Positions 34,641 to 48,593 are shown, numbered from the stretch's first letter. The stretch is 64,000 bases of DNA from Actinoplanes octamycinicus (GCF_014205225.1 NZ_JACHNB010000001.1:3701501-3765500), one strand, 5' to 3'. The notes: generated by a model not told the origin, from the letters alone. Made by a program: numbers and translations.

Positions 34641-35434
34641 GCATCGGGGCGACGTTCGCCAAGGCGAAGAGCGAGAACCGCGCGGTCCTGGTCGGCTGCA
34701 TGCCGGCCGGTTTCCCGACGGTCGAGCACAGCATCGAGCAGATGATCGCGATGCACGAGGCCGGCTGCGACGTGATCGAGGTCGAGCTGCCCTACTCGGA
34801 CCCGGTGATGGACGGCCCGGTGATCCAGAAGGCCAGCGACATCGCGCTGGCCAACGGGGTCCGCACCCGGGACACCCTGAAGATCATCGAGGCGGTGGCC
34901 TCGGCCGGCGCCACGGTCGTGCTGATGACCTACTGGAACCCGATCGAGAAGTACGGCGTCGACGCGTTCGCCCGCGACCTGGCCGCCGCCGGGGCCACCG
35001 GGCTGATCACGCCGGACCTGATCCCGGACGAGGCCGGCGAGTGGATCGCGGCCTCGGACAAGCACCAGATCGACCGGACCTTCCTGGTCGCGCCGAGCTC
35101 CACCGACGAGCGGATCGCGATGACCCTGGCGAACTGCCGGGGCTTCGTCTACGCCACCGCGCTGATGGGCGTCACCGGCGCCCGGACCGCGGTCTCGTCG
35201 CAGGCGCCCGAGCTGGTCGCCCGGATCCGGGCGGCCGACCCGGCCATGCCGGTCGGCGTCGGGCTCGGCGTCGGCAACGGCGCGCAGGCCGCCGAGGTGG
35301 CCGCCTTCGCCGACGGCGTGATCGTCGGCAGCGCGCTGATCCGCTGCGTGCTGGACGCTCCGGACCGGGCCGCCGGGCTGACCCAGCTGCGGGCGCTGAG
35401 CGCCGAGCTGGCCGAGGGCGTCCGGAACCGCTGA
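34637..35434 (+). CDS. trpA: Tryptophan synthase alpha subunit
   Basis: It cleaves indole-3-glycerol phosphate and channels indole to TrpB. The product from GTG 34637 has 265 residues. [24 protein letters not shown] carries the catalytic Glu and Asp. [39 protein letters not shown] and the phosphate site [29 protein letters not shown] are conserved. A longer in-frame reading back to 33338 only runs antisense or out of frame through trpB and is rejected. It is the last gene of trpCBA. Confidence 0.95.
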   Translation: MSIGATFAKAKSENRAVLVGCMPAGFPTVEHSIEQMIAMHEAGCDVIEVELPYSDPVMDGPVIQKASDIALANGVRTRDTLKIIEAVASAGATVVLMTYWNPIEKYGVDAFARDLAAAGATGLITPDLIPDEAGEWIAASDKHQIDRTFLVAPSSTDERIAMTLANCRGFVYATALMGVTGARTAVSSQAPELVARIRAADPAMPVGVGLGVGNGAQAAEVAAFADGVIVGSALIRCVLDAPDRAAGLTQLRALSAELAEGVRNR

Positions 35435-35442
35435 CCGGAGGA

Positions 35443-35470
35443 CCCGCGGGCCGCGCGAGCGACCCGCGGG
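35443..35470 (+). terminator. Possible terminator after trpA
   Basis: Two copies of the self-complementary CCCGCGGG (35443-35450 and 35463-35470) can pair with each other across a 12-nt loop, 9 bp after the trpA stop. There is no T-run, and the surrounding GACCCGCGGG(C) is also a direct repeat, so the call is tentative. Confidence 0.4.
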
Positions 35471-35528
35471 CGCCGATCAGCCCCGAAATGTGAACTGCCC
35501 TGGGCATTGCCAACAAGGCCCGCAACGG

Positions 35529-35543
35529 TAGCGTGTGCACCCG
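35529..35543 (+). promoter_or_regulatory. Probable leaderless promoter of lgt
   Basis: TAGCGT (35529-35534) lies 8 bp before the GTG at 35543, with no Shine-Dalgarno sequence. TTGCCA at 35508-35513 could act as -35 with a short 15-bp spacer. Confidence 0.45.
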
Positions 35544-36619
35544 TGAACTACGCCTTAATCCCCAGTCCCACCACGTCGGTGTGGCACCTGGGCCCGTTCC
35601 CGATCCGGGCCTATGCGCTCTGCATCATCGCCGGCATGGTCGTCGCCACCCTGCTCATGGAGCAGCGGCTGCGTCACCGGGGGGTGGCGCCCTGGACGTC
35701 ACTGGACATGGTGGTCTGGGCGGTCCCGTTCGGCATCGTCGGCGCCCGGATCTACCACCTGATCACCTCGCCGCAGGACTACTTCGGCTCCGGTGGTGAC
35801 CCGGTCCGCGCCCTCTACATCTGGGAGGGCGGCCTCGGCATCTGGGGCGCGGTGGCCGGCGGCGCGCTCGGCGCCTGGATCGCGTCCCGGCAGATCGGCC
35901 TGCCGCTGAGCGTCTTCGCCGACGCGCTCGCCCCGGCGCTGCCGGTGGCCCAGGCGATCGGCCGGTTCGGCAACTGGTTCAACAACGAGCTGTACGGCAA
36001 GGTCACCACCCTCCCGTGGGGCCTGCAGGTGCACGAGATGGACTCGGCCAACCCGGGCCACGCCACGATGATCGACGGCGAGCCGGTCACCCGCCCCGAC
36101 CTCTACCACCCGACCTTCCTCTACGAGGTGGTCTGGGACCTGGGCGTCGGCGCGCTGGTCTGGCTGCTGGACCGGAAGTTCAAGTTCGGCCGCGGCCGGG
36201 CCTTCGCGCTCTACGTGATGGCCTACACGGCCGGCCGCTTCTGGATCGAGATGCTGCGCACCGACGAGGCGAACCACTTCTTCGGCATCCGGCTCAACGT
36301 GTTCGTCTCCATCCTGGTCTTCCTCGGCGCGGCGATCTACTTCGTGGTGATGCGCGGCCCGCGCGCCTACGTGGTGCCGATCGACGCCCCGGACAAGGCG
36401 CCCGAGCCGGCCGCCAGCAGCGACGTCTCGACGGTGGACGTGGACGCAAAGGACGCCGCCCGCAAGATGCCGACCGGCTACCAGGTGGTCAGCGAGGAGC
36501 GCTTCCTGGCGTACCAGCGGACCGGCGTGCTGCCCCCGGCGGACGGGGAGAAGTCCGCGGTGGACGAGAAGGACGCGGAGCCCGCGGAAGTGACCAGCCC
36601 GCCCGCCGGCGAGAACTGA
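35543..36619 (+). CDS. lgt: Prolipoprotein diacylglyceryl transferase
   Basis: It transfers diacylglycerol to the lipobox cysteine of prolipoproteins in the cytoplasmic membrane. 358 residues with about seven helices. GPFPIRAYALCIIAGM, YIWEGGLGIWGAVAGG, AQAIGRFGNWFNNELYG (Lgt signature), HPTFLYEVVWDLG and YTAGRFWIEMLRTDEA are clear. The hydrophilic tail after residue 280 (KAPEPAASSDVSTVDVDAKDA...) is longer than in E. coli but usual in actinobacteria. The GTG at 35543 is chosen because the family start (NYALIPSP) and the promoter fit. Its substrates here include the two lipoproteins at 50902 and 55847. Confidence 0.94.
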   Translation: MNYALIPSPTTSVWHLGPFPIRAYALCIIAGMVVATLLMEQRLRHRGVAPWTSLDMVVWAVPFGIVGARIYHLITSPQDYFGSGGDPVRALYIWEGGLGIWGAVAGGALGAWIASRQIGLPLSVFADALAPALPVAQAIGRFGNWFNNELYGKVTTLPWGLQVHEMDSANPGHATMIDGEPVTRPDLYHPTFLYEVVWDLGVGALVWLLDRKFKFGRGRAFALYVMAYTAGRFWIEMLRTDEANHFFGIRLNVFVSILVFLGAAIYFVVMRGPRAYVVPIDAPDKAPEPAASSDVSTVDVDAKDAARKMPTGYQVVSEERFLAYQRTGVLPPADGEKSAVDEKDAEPAEVTSPPAGEN

Positions 36620-36647
36620 TCCGACCGGCACCGGAGAAGGCGGCAAC

Positions 36648-37838
36648 ATGCGTACGGCCGTGGTGGTGGGCGCGGGGATGGCCGGTCTGGCCGCGGCCGG
36701 CGCGCTGTCCCGGACCGGGTGGCGGGTGACGCTGCTGGAGTCCGCCGAGCGGATCGCCGCGCCACCCACCGCCGTGGTCCTCTGGCCGAACGGCCGCCGG
36801 GCCCTGGACGCGCTCGACCCGGACGGCGGCTGGTCGGCGATCGCGTCGCCACTGCCGGACGGCGGTGTCCGCCGCCCGGACGGCCAGTGGCTGGTGCCGC
36901 CCCGGGCGCGGAACGGCGCCACCGGCCCGTGCCCGGCCGTGGCGCATCTGGAGGACCTCTACGACGCGCTGGTGGCCGGCCTCGGCGACACCGAGATCCG
37001 GACCGGCTTCGAGGTGCGCACCGTGCGTACCGGCCGCCGGGAGCGCCCCGCGGTCAGCGACGGCCGGACCGTGATCGAGGCCGACCTGCTGGTCGCCGCG
37101 GACGGCATCGACAGCCGGATCCGTACCGCGCTGGCCCCGGAGTCGGCCGCGATCGGCTCCGGTTTCGCCGCCTGGCAGGCGGTCATCCCCGGCTACCGGA
37201 TGCCCCGGCTCTCCGAGGGCCAGGCGCTGGGCGGCGAGACGCTCGGCGCCGGCTACCGCTTCGTGGCGATCCCGCTCGGCGCGCACGCGGCCGGCAAGGG
37301 CGGCATCTACTGGGTCGCGACCGCGGCCGGCGCCGCCCGCCCGGAGCCGCCGGCCACCCAGCTGGCCCTGTTGCAGCGCTGGTTCGCCGGCTGGCACGAG
37401 CCGGTCGGCGAGCTGCTCTCGCTGACCCGCCCGGAGGAGCTGGTCCCGCAGGGTGTCCGCGAGTTGCGGCCGCTGCCGCGCAGTTACGCGTTCCCGTCCG
37501 GTCCGGGCGGCGTGCTGCTGATCGGCGACGCCGCGCACGCCATGCCGCACCACCTCGGCCAGGGCGCCTGCCTCGCCTTCGAGGACGTCGCCACGCTGCA
37601 CTCGCTGTTCGCCGGCGCGACCCCCGGCGACGCGCTCACCCGCGCCCTGGACGGCTACACCCGGCTGCGGCAGCCGCGCACCACCACCGTGGTCCGGCAG
37701 AACCGCCGGATGTCCGCCGTGGTCCAGGCCCGCGGCCGGCTCGCCCTGCGAGCCCGCGACGCCGCCCTCAACCACATGCGTCCCCGCCTCCTGGGCCGCA
37801 CCCTGGACCCAGTCCCCGACTGGTCCCCACCCGACTGA
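36648..37838 (+). CDS. FAD-dependent monooxygenase (group A, PHBH fold)
   Basis: A 396-residue flavoprotein. The N-terminal Rossmann motif is TAVVVGAGMAGLAAAGALSRTGWRVTLLE. The DG motif region is LLVAADGIDSRIRTAL. The second FAD motif is VLLIGDAAHAMPHHLGQGACLAFEDV. Such enzymes hydroxylate aromatic or polyketide-like substrates using NAD(P)H; the substrate is unknown. It follows lgt by 28 bp with a probable GGAGAAGGCGG ribosome-binding site and may be cotranscribed. It is followed by a 1-kb gene-free repeat block. Confidence 0.9.
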   Translation: MRTAVVVGAGMAGLAAAGALSRTGWRVTLLESAERIAAPPTAVVLWPNGRRALDALDPDGGWSAIASPLPDGGVRRPDGQWLVPPRARNGATGPCPAVAHLEDLYDALVAGLGDTEIRTGFEVRTVRTGRRERPAVSDGRTVIEADLLVAADGIDSRIRTALAPESAAIGSGFAAWQAVIPGYRMPRLSEGQALGGETLGAGYRFVAIPLGAHAAGKGGIYWVATAAGAARPEPPATQLALLQRWFAGWHEPVGELLSLTRPEELVPQGVRELRPLPRSYAFPSGPGGVLLIGDAAHAMPHHLGQGACLAFEDVATLHSLFAGATPGDALTRALDGYTRLRQPRTTTVVRQNRRMSAVVQARGRLALRARDAALNHMRPRLLGRTLDPVPDWSPPD

Positions 37839-37937
37839 CCCTCCGCCCCCCTCGCAAACCCACCCTCCTCCCTCCGCGCCTCCTCGAAAAGCCAAGCCCC
37901 CTCCTCCCGCCCCTCCCTCGAGAAGCCAAGATCAAAT

Positions 37938-37955
37938 TCCTTTCCCGGTACGACC
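37938..37955 (+). repeat. 3'-end element, weaker copy 4
   Basis: TCCTTTCCCGGTACGACC on the plus strand, about 100 bp after the monooxygenase stop, matches the TTTYCGGTACGCC core with one inserted and one changed base. Confidence 0.4.
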
Positions 37956-38080
37956 GGAGCCCTGTGCCAGTCGGCACGCGAGACCGACCCCACCCCGGAC
38001 CGCGGCGCGTGTCGTGCGGGTTCGCCGTGCCTCGCCACGGCACGCCGCGGCTCACGGCCCAGCCGCCGCTCACGGTCCCC

Positions 38081-38323
38081 GGCTGGTCTCCACGGGTGTT
38101 TCAACGCGGTTGAGGGACCCGTGAGTGCCAGCCGCGGAGTTGGTGGTCGCGGTTCGCTTGGCGCTTGCGGTCGTCGGCTGGTCTCCACGGGTGTTTCAAC
38201 GCGGTTGAGGGACCCGTGAGTGCCAGCCGCGGAGTTGGTGGTCGCGGCTCGCTTGCCGCTCGCGGTTCCCGGCTGGTCTCCATGGGTGTCTCAACACCCT
38301 TGAGACACCCGTGAGTGCCAGCC
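38081..38323 (+). repeat. Three 95-bp-period repeats with a 53-bp fold-back core
   Basis: Cores of 53 bp start at 38081, 38176 and 38271, exactly 95 bp apart. Each starts GGCTGGTCTCCA and ends GTGAGTGCCAGCC, so GGCTGG pairs with CCAGCC and CA(C/T)GGGT with ACCCGTG. In the third core the centre GGGTGTCTCAA pairs perfectly with TTGAGACACCC around a 5-nt loop. Cores 1 and 2 have GGGTGTTTCAA/TTGAGGGACCC, which keeps pairing mostly through G-U. The 42-bp spacers are also similar to each other, so this is a tandem array and not a CRISPR. Confidence 0.85.
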
Positions 38324-38476
38324 AGGGTCGGTGAGCCGCGGCCGGGACCGTGACCAACGTCGGCGCGGGCGTCGGGCTCTGGGCGGCGCGGGCGTCAGGC
38401 GTCAGGCGGCGCGACGACGGGCGTCAGGCGGCGGGCGTCAGGCGGCGGGCGGCGGGCTCTGGGCGGCGCGGGCGTC

Positions 38477-38568
38477 GGGCGTCAGGCGGCGCGGGAGTCG
38501 GGCGTCAGGCGGCGCGGGAGTCGGGCGTCAGGCGGCGCGGGAGTCGGGCGTCGGGCGGCGCGGCGTCG
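38477..38568 (+). repeat. Second 23-bp minisatellite, about 4 units
   Basis: GGGCGTCAGGCGGCGCGGGAGTC starts at 38477, 38500 and 38523, and a partly changed unit starts at 38546: an exact 23-bp period. Bases 38369-38476 contain shorter, irregular copies of the GGCGTCAGGCGGC core. The period equals that of the array at 11958 but the sequence is unrelated. Confidence 0.8.
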
Positions 38569-38822
38569 GGCGACGGGGAGGCGGGGGCGGTGGAAGAGGT
38601 GCGTCCTGGGGGTGTGGGGGAGGGGCTGCGGTGGGTTCGGGCGTCTCTTCATGCGCTGCAAAGGGCGGGCGGGGGAGCGCTCAGGCTGTGAGATTCGCCC
38701 GGATCGCGGGGCGGGGCGGATCGTCACGGTGATTTCACCCGTCCGATACAGGTGCCTACCCCGCTCGGAGGCACTCGTCCGGGGCTGGACGGTAAGGACT
38801 TTCGGTGGGCACGGTGCTTACC

Positions 38823-38834
38823 GCGTACCGAAAT
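38823..38834 (-). repeat. 3'-end element, copy 5 (minus strand)
   Basis: Read on the minus strand this is ATTTCGGTACGC, located 66 bp past the stop of the minus-strand GNAT gene at 38900. Only the core of the element is present. Confidence 0.4.
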
Positions 38835-38899
38835 GTGGGAAGTGTGAGCCAGTCGCGCGTTGCCCGCCGGGAGGCCGGCGGGCCTGGCGGGGGGAGCGG

Positions 38900-39778
38900 T
38901 CAGAGCGGCGCGGCGGCCGGTTCGGCGATGCAGGCGGTGCCGATCCGGCGGAAGCCGACGCGGGTGTAGAGGCGGGCCACGTCGTCGTCGCCGGCGGCGA
39001 GAAAGACCAGGCCGGCGCCCCGGTGCAGGACGTTGCGGGCGAGCGTCGCGGTGAGCTGCGAGGCGTAGCCACGGCCGCGCGCCGAGGGCAGCGTGGCCAC
39101 CCCGGCGATCTCCGCCACGTCGCCGACCCGCTGGCTGGTCCCGGTGGCCAGGATGCCCTCGCCCGGCGCGTCCGCCACCGCGGTCTCGTACTCCCCGGAG
39201 CCGAGCAGCGCGCGGGCCTGCCGGACCGCCTCGGCGGTCAGCCCGAGACTCGCCGCGGCATCCCGCTCGGACGGCCCGGCACCCTCGATGACCAGGGTTT
39301 TCTCGGTGATCTCCAGGGGTGACCGGTAGGCCGGGGCGGCGAACGCGAGCCGCGCCACGGCCCGGGCGGCGGCCAGGTCGGCGGGGAAGCCGGCGGCGGC
39401 CGGGTCGAGCATCCGGATCGTCGCGCCGGGCACCGGCAGGTCCGGCACCAGTGCCTGCGGATCGAGCATCAGCAGCGGCGCGAGGAGCACCTCCAGGCCG
39501 GCCGAGCGGGCCACCGCGAGCAGGTCCGGGGTGGTCTCGTGGACCCACTCGAACGCCTCCGGCACGCCCAGCTCACGCTGCCGGCGACGGGCCTCGGTCA
39601 GGTCCGCGGCCGACGGGGTGGGCGCGCCCAGCCGGGGCCGGGCATAGTAGGGCCACCCCTCGCCCTCGCGGACGAAGAGCACCAGCGAGCCGATCTCCTC
39701 GATCCGGGCCCAGGGCCGGGGCAAAGCGTCGTAGAACTGTTCGAGCCGGTCGAAGAGGTCGGAATCCGCTCGTGCCAT
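38900..39778 (-). CDS. GNAT-family N-acetyltransferase
   Basis: A 292-residue protein with the acetyl-CoA-binding domain in the C-terminal third: EIAGVATLPSARGRGYASQLTATLARNVLHRGAGLVFLAAGDDDVARLYTRVGFRRIG contains motif A (RGRGYAS) and motif B. The N-terminal half (LFDRLEQFYDALPRPWARIEEIGSLVLFV) resembles the N-terminal domain of two-domain GNATs. Substrate unknown. ATG at 39778. It is divergent from gltB. Confidence 0.87.
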   Translation of the reverse strand: MARADSDLFDRLEQFYDALPRPWARIEEIGSLVLFVREGEGWPYYARPRLGAPTPSAADLTEARRRQRELGVPEAFEWVHETTPDLLAVARSAGLEVLLAPLLMLDPQALVPDLPVPGATIRMLDPAAAGFPADLAAARAVARLAFAAPAYRSPLEITEKTLVIEGAGPSERDAAASLGLTAEAVRQARALLGSGEYETAVADAPGEGILATGTSQRVGDVAEIAGVATLPSARGRGYASQLTATLARNVLHRGAGLVFLAAGDDDVARLYTRVGFRRIGTACIAEPAAAPL

Positions 39779-39909
39779 CGCGCGAGACTACCGGGCGCCG
39801 GTTCGGCTGTGCTATTCAGTTCGTCCGCGACATGCCGACCTTTCGGCGTCGCGCATACCGCGCCAAGTGTGATCAATCCGCACCTGGCGGAGATCGGTAT
39901 CTCTTAACG

Positions 39910-39915
39910 TAGACT
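39910..39915 (+). promoter_or_regulatory. Probable -10 box of gltB
   Basis: TAGACT (39910-39915), preceded by the A/T-rich TATCTCTTAACG, is the best -10 match in the 205-bp divergent region. It would give a leader of about 60 nt ending in the ribosome-binding site GGAGG (39975-39979). No clear operator is visible. Confidence 0.45.
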
Positions 39916-39983
39916 CAAGAGACTTTGCAGGGCCGACGTCGTCCCGACCTTGATCCGAAACACCAGAGACGACTGGAGGCCCG

Positions 39984-44529
<4,546 letters not shown>

Positions 44530-44537
<8 letters not shown>

Positions 44538-46002
44538 TCCGAACGGTTTCCTTCGCTACGAGCGGCAGCTGCCTGCGCGGCGTCCCGTTCCGGTGCGGAT
44601 CATGGATTGGAAAGAGGTCTACCCGCCCGCGGGTGAGGAGCTGATCCGCGACCAGGCCACCCGGTGCATGGACTGCGGCATCCCGTTCTGCCACGACGGG
44701 TGCCCGCTGGGCAACCGGATCCCGGACTGGAACGACCTGGTCCGTACCGGGAACTGGGAGTCGGCGGCGGAGTCGCTGCACGCCACCAACAACTTCCCGG
44801 AGTTCACCGGGCGGCTCTGCCCGGCGCCGTGCGAGGCGGCCTGCGTGCTGGGCATCGGGGACGACCCGGTGACCATCAAGCAGGTCGAGGTGGAGATCGC
44901 GAACCACGCGTTCGACCTGGGCTTCGTCCGCCCGCAGCCGGCTCCGGCGGCGTCCGGCAAGTCGGTCGCGGTGGTCGGTTCCGGCCCGGCCGGCCTGGCC
45001 GCCGCGCAGCAGCTGGCCCGGGCCGGGCACGCGGTCACCGTCTACGAGCGCGACGACCGGATCGGCGGCCTGCTCCGCTACGGCATCCCGGACTTCAAGA
45101 TCGAGAAGCACGTGATCGACGCGCGGCTCGAGCAGATGGCCGCCGAGGGCGTGGTCTTCCAGACCGGCGTCAACGTGGGTGTCGACATCACCGCGGACGA
45201 CCTGCGCGAGCGGTTCGACGCGGTGCTGCTGGCGGCCGGCGCGCTGGCCGGCCGGGACACCCCGGAGACCCCGGGCCGGCACCTGAACGGCGTGCACCTG
45301 GCGATGGAGCACCTGGTCCCGGCCAACCGGATGGTGGCCGGCCTGCAGGACAGCACGCCGATCGACGCCAAGGGCAAGCACGTGGTCATCATCGGCGGCG
45401 GCGACACCGGGGCGGACTGCCTCGGCGTCGCGCACCGCCAGGGCGCCGCCTCGGTGACCCAGCTGGACCAGTACCCGCTGCCGCCGGACGTCCGGACCGG
45501 GATCAAGGACCCGTGGCCGACCTGGCCGATGATCCTGCGCAACTACGCGGCACACGAGGAGGGTGGCGACCGGGTTTTCGGCGTCGCCGTCCAGGAGTTC
45601 GTCGGCGACGAGCGGGGCAACCTGGTCGCGATCCGGCTGGCCGAGGTCTCGGTGCAGCGGATCGACGGGGTCCGCACGGTCAGCGTGGTGCCCGGCTCGG
45701 AGCGCGAGCTGCGCGCCGACCTGGTCCTGCTGGCGATCGGCTTCGAGGGCACCGAGGACCAGCCGCTGCTGGCCCAGTTCGGCCTGACCCGCAACCGGCG
45801 CAACGTGCTGGACGCCAACGCCGGCTGGCAGACCGGGGCGGAGGGCGTCTTCGTCGCGGGCGACATGCACAAGGGCGCGTCGCTGATCGTCTGGGCGATC
45901 GCCGAGGGCCGGTCGGCCGCCGCGGCGATCCACGACTACCTCGGTGCGGCCGGTGATCTGCCGGCACCCGTCCGCTCGGACCAGCAGCCGTTGTCGGTCT
46001 GA
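44530..46002 (+). CDS. gltD: Glutamate synthase small subunit
   Basis: It passes electrons from NADPH to GltB. 490 residues. N-terminal [4Fe-4S] cysteines are in [21 protein letters not shown] and [13 protein letters not shown]. The FAD-binding site is [22 protein letters not shown]. The NADPH-binding site is [15 protein letters not shown]. The C-terminal FAD contact is [23 protein letters not shown]. The GTG start overlaps the end of gltB by 8 bp. A terminator hairpin follows 13 bp after the stop. Confidence 0.96.
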
Positions 46003-46015
46003 GTAAGCGTTCACT

Positions 46016-46050
46016 GCGGCCCGTCACCCGAAAGTGCGGTGGCGGGCCGC
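46016..46050 (+). terminator. gltD terminator hairpin
   Basis: GCGGCCCGTCACC (46016-46028) pairs with GGTGGCGGGCCGC (46038-46050) with a single G-T position and a 9-nt loop. No T-run follows. Confidence 0.75.
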
Positions 46051-46272
46051 TGCTGTGCTGGTCGGCGCCTTGATCGACGTACCCCGACGGGGGTTGTGGC
46101 ATGTGGCGTCGGTCGCCATCGGGCGACCGATAAGCTGGTCCGGCGGTCGCCGAAGCCCGCGGACGACGTAGCGTTCCCGTGACTTCCCGGGTTGACCTCG
46201 CCGTCGACACCCGCAGTTCATGCCGAGGACGGGGGTCGGCCGCCGAGCCGCCCCAGGAGAAGGATTAGCCTG

Positions 46273-47712
46273 ATGGCCGTGACACGCCGCGTAAAGATCG
46301 TCTGCACGATGGGCCCCGCCACCAAGTCGCCGGAGCGGATGCTCGGCCTGGTTGAGGCGGGCATGAACGTGGCCCGGATGAACTTCAGCCACGACACCCG
46401 GGAGAACCACCGGGAGATGTACGAGCTGGTCCGCTCCGCCGCGGAGCAGGCCGACCGTCCGGTCGCCATCCTCGCCGACCTGCAGGGTCCGAAGATCCGG
46501 CTCGGCAAGTTCGCCGACGGCCCGCACCGCTGGGAGACCGGTGACCGCGTCGTCATCACCAGCGATGACATCCTCGGCACCAAGGACCGGGTCTCCTGCA
46601 CCTACACGAAGCTGCCGCTGGAGGTCAAGAAGGGCGACCGGCTGCTGATCGACGACGGCAAGGTGGCCGTCGAGGTCACCGGTGTGGTCGACGACAAGGA
46701 CATCCAGTGCCTGGTCACCGAGGGTGGCCCGGTCAGCAACAACAAGGGCGTCTCGCTGCCGAACGTGGCGGTCAGCGTCCCGGCCATGAGCGACAAGGAC
46801 GAGCAGGACCTGCGATTCGCGCTGAACCTCGGCGTCGACCTGGTCGCGCTCTCGTTCGTCCGCTCGCCGGAGGACATCAAGCTCGTCCACCAGGTGATGG
46901 ACGAGGAGGGCCGCCGGGTTCCGGTGATCGCCAAGGTGGAGAAGCCGGAGGCGGTCGAGCACCTCGAGGCGATCGTGCTGGCCTTCGACGGCGTCATGGT
47001 GGCCCGCGGCGACCTCGGCGTCGAGCTGCCGCTGGACCAGGTCCCGCTGGTGCAGAAGCGTGCCGTGCAGCTCTGCCGGGAGAACGCGAAGCCGGTCATC
47101 GTGGCCACCCAGATGCTCGACTCCATGATCGAGAACTCGCGCCCGACCCGCGCCGAGGCCTCCGACGTGGCGAACGCGGTGCTGGACGGCGCCGACGCGG
47201 TGATGCTCTCCGGCGAGACCAGCGTCGGCAAGTACCCGGTGCTGACCGTGAGCACGATGGCGAAGATCGTCGCCACCACCGAGGCCGGCGGTCTCGGCGT
47301 GGCCCGGCTGCAGCACGACCCGCGCACCCACGGTGGGGCGCTGACCATCGCCGCCTCGCAGATCGCGCGGAACATCGGCGCCAAGGCGCTGGTCGCGTTC
47401 TCGCAGACCGGCGACACCGTGCGCCGCCTCGCCCGGCTGCACTGCGACCTGCCGCTCTACGCGTTCACCCCGGTCTCCGAGGTGCGCAACACGCTGGCCC
47501 TGAGCTGGGGTGTGGAGACCTTCCTGACCGACTTCGTCGAGCACACCGACGACATGTTCCGGCAGGTGGACGCGAAGATGCTGGGTCTCGGCCTGGCCAA
47601 GCCCGGCGACTACGTGGTCGTCGTGGCCGGCTCCCCGCCGAACGCGCCGGGCTCGACCAACACCCTGCGCGTGCACCAGCTCGGCTCCCTCGTGGACCCG
47701 TCCGCGGTATGA
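46273..47712 (+). CDS. pyk: Pyruvate kinase
   Basis: Glycolytic phosphoenolpyruvate to pyruvate with ATP formation. 479 residues from ATG 46273, preceded by AGGAGAAGGA. KIVCTMGPATKSPERMLGLVEAGMNVARMNFSH, PVAILADLQGPKIRLGKF, the signature VPVIAKVEKPEAVEHLEAI, FDGVMVARGDLGVELPLDQVP and ATQMLDSMIENSRPTRAEASDVANAVLDGADAVMLSGET are all present. A 27-codon upstream extension from a TTG at 46192 has no family similarity and no good ribosome-binding site. tesB overlaps by 4 bp. Confidence 0.96.
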   Translation: MAVTRRVKIVCTMGPATKSPERMLGLVEAGMNVARMNFSHDTRENHREMYELVRSAAEQADRPVAILADLQGPKIRLGKFADGPHRWETGDRVVITSDDILGTKDRVSCTYTKLPLEVKKGDRLLIDDGKVAVEVTGVVDDKDIQCLVTEGGPVSNNKGVSLPNVAVSVPAMSDKDEQDLRFALNLGVDLVALSFVRSPEDIKLVHQVMDEEGRRVPVIAKVEKPEAVEHLEAIVLAFDGVMVARGDLGVELPLDQVPLVQKRAVQLCRENAKPVIVATQMLDSMIENSRPTRAEASDVANAVLDGADAVMLSGETSVGKYPVLTVSTMAKIVATTEAGGLGVARLQHDPRTHGGALTIAASQIARNIGAKALVAFSQTGDTVRRLARLHCDLPLYAFTPVSEVRNTLALSWGVETFLTDFVEHTDDMFRQVDAKMLGLGLAKPGDYVVVVAGSPPNAPGSTNTLRVHQLGSLVDPSAV

Positions 47713-48587
47713 CGCCACCCCTGCAGGGCCAGGCCGCCGTCGACCAGCTTCTGGAGATCCTCGATCTGAGGCAGGTCGACGCGGCCACCTTCACCGGTGA
47801 CAGCCCGCAGACCGGTGCCCAGCGCGTGTTCGGCGGCCAGGTCGCCGGGCAGGCGCTGGTCGCCGCCGGCCGCACCGTCGACCCGGCGCGGATCGTCCAT
47901 TCACTGCACGGCTATTTCGTACGACCCGGCGACCCGACCGAGCCGATCACCTTCCATGTGGAGACGATCCGCGACGGCCGGTCCTTCTCGGTCCGGCGGT
48001 CCACCGCCAAGCAGCACGGCAAGACGATCTTCTTCATGTCGGCCTCGTTCCAGGTGCTCGAGGAGGGGCTGGACCACCACGAGCCGGCCCCGGCCGGGGT
48101 GCCCGGCCCGGAGGAGGTCCCGACCATGCGCGACTGGGTGGAGAAATATCCCAGCCGGCGCAGCGTCTTCAACGCCAGCCCGCAGGCGGTCGACGTGCGG
48201 TACCTGGGCCAGCCCGGCTGGGTGCCGCCGGGGGACCGGGACGCCCAGGCGCAGCAGCGGGTGTGGATGCGGATCGACGGCAAACTGCCGGACGACCCGC
48301 TGATCCACGCGTGCGCGCTGACCTACGCGTCCGACCTGTCGCTGCTCGACGCGGTGCTGTCGTACCACGGCGAGGTGTGGGGGCCGGGCGGCGTGGTCGG
48401 CGCGAGCCTGGACCACGCGCTCTGGTTCCACCGGACGTTCCGGGCCGACGAGTGGTTCCTCTACGACAGCGCCAGCCCGTCGGCCGGCCGGGCCCGCGGC
48501 CTGGCCAGCGGGCGGATGTTCACCCGGGACGGCCGGCACATCGCCTCCGCCGTCCAGGAGGGTCTGCTCCGCCGGGTCGGCGCCTGA
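47709..48587 (+). CDS. tesB: Acyl-CoA thioesterase II
   Basis: Double hot-dog thioesterase hydrolysing acyl-CoAs. 292 residues. GAQRVFGGQVAGQALVAAGRTV, SLHGYFVRPGD and the second half-domain HACALTYASDLSLLDAVL (catalytic Asp) and SLDHALWFHRTFRADEWFLY are diagnostic. The ATG overlaps the pyk stop by 4 bp. The pyk-tesB order is conserved in actinobacteria. Followed by a nested hairpin terminator. Confidence 0.94.
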   Translation: MTPPLQGQAAVDQLLEILDLRQVDAATFTGDSPQTGAQRVFGGQVAGQALVAAGRTVDPARIVHSLHGYFVRPGDPTEPITFHVETIRDGRSFSVRRSTAKQHGKTIFFMSASFQVLEEGLDHHEPAPAGVPGPEEVPTMRDWVEKYPSRRSVFNASPQAVDVRYLGQPGWVPPGDRDAQAQQRVWMRIDGKLPDDPLIHACALTYASDLSLLDAVLSYHGEVWGPGGVVGASLDHALWFHRTFRADEWFLYDSASPSAGRARGLASGRMFTRDGRHIASAVQEGLLRRVGA

Positions 48588-48593
48588 TCTGGT

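Larger units (their letters stand above)
37839..38899. other. Gene-free repeat block of about 1 kb
   Basis: No frame in this interval has a ribosome-binding site and a recognisable protein. It contains a Pro-codon-like CCTCC-rich tract (37840-37930), a 3'-end element copy (37941), three 95-bp-period repeats (38081-38323), a 23-bp minisatellite and related degenerate GGCGTCAGGCGGC repeats (38369-38590), and a second 3'-end element copy (38823). Confidence 0.7.

Noticed and set aside
38081..38323. CRISPR array
   Set aside because: The 53-bp cores repeat at 95 bp, but the 42-bp spacers are nearly identical to each other and no cas genes are present, so these are tandem repeats.
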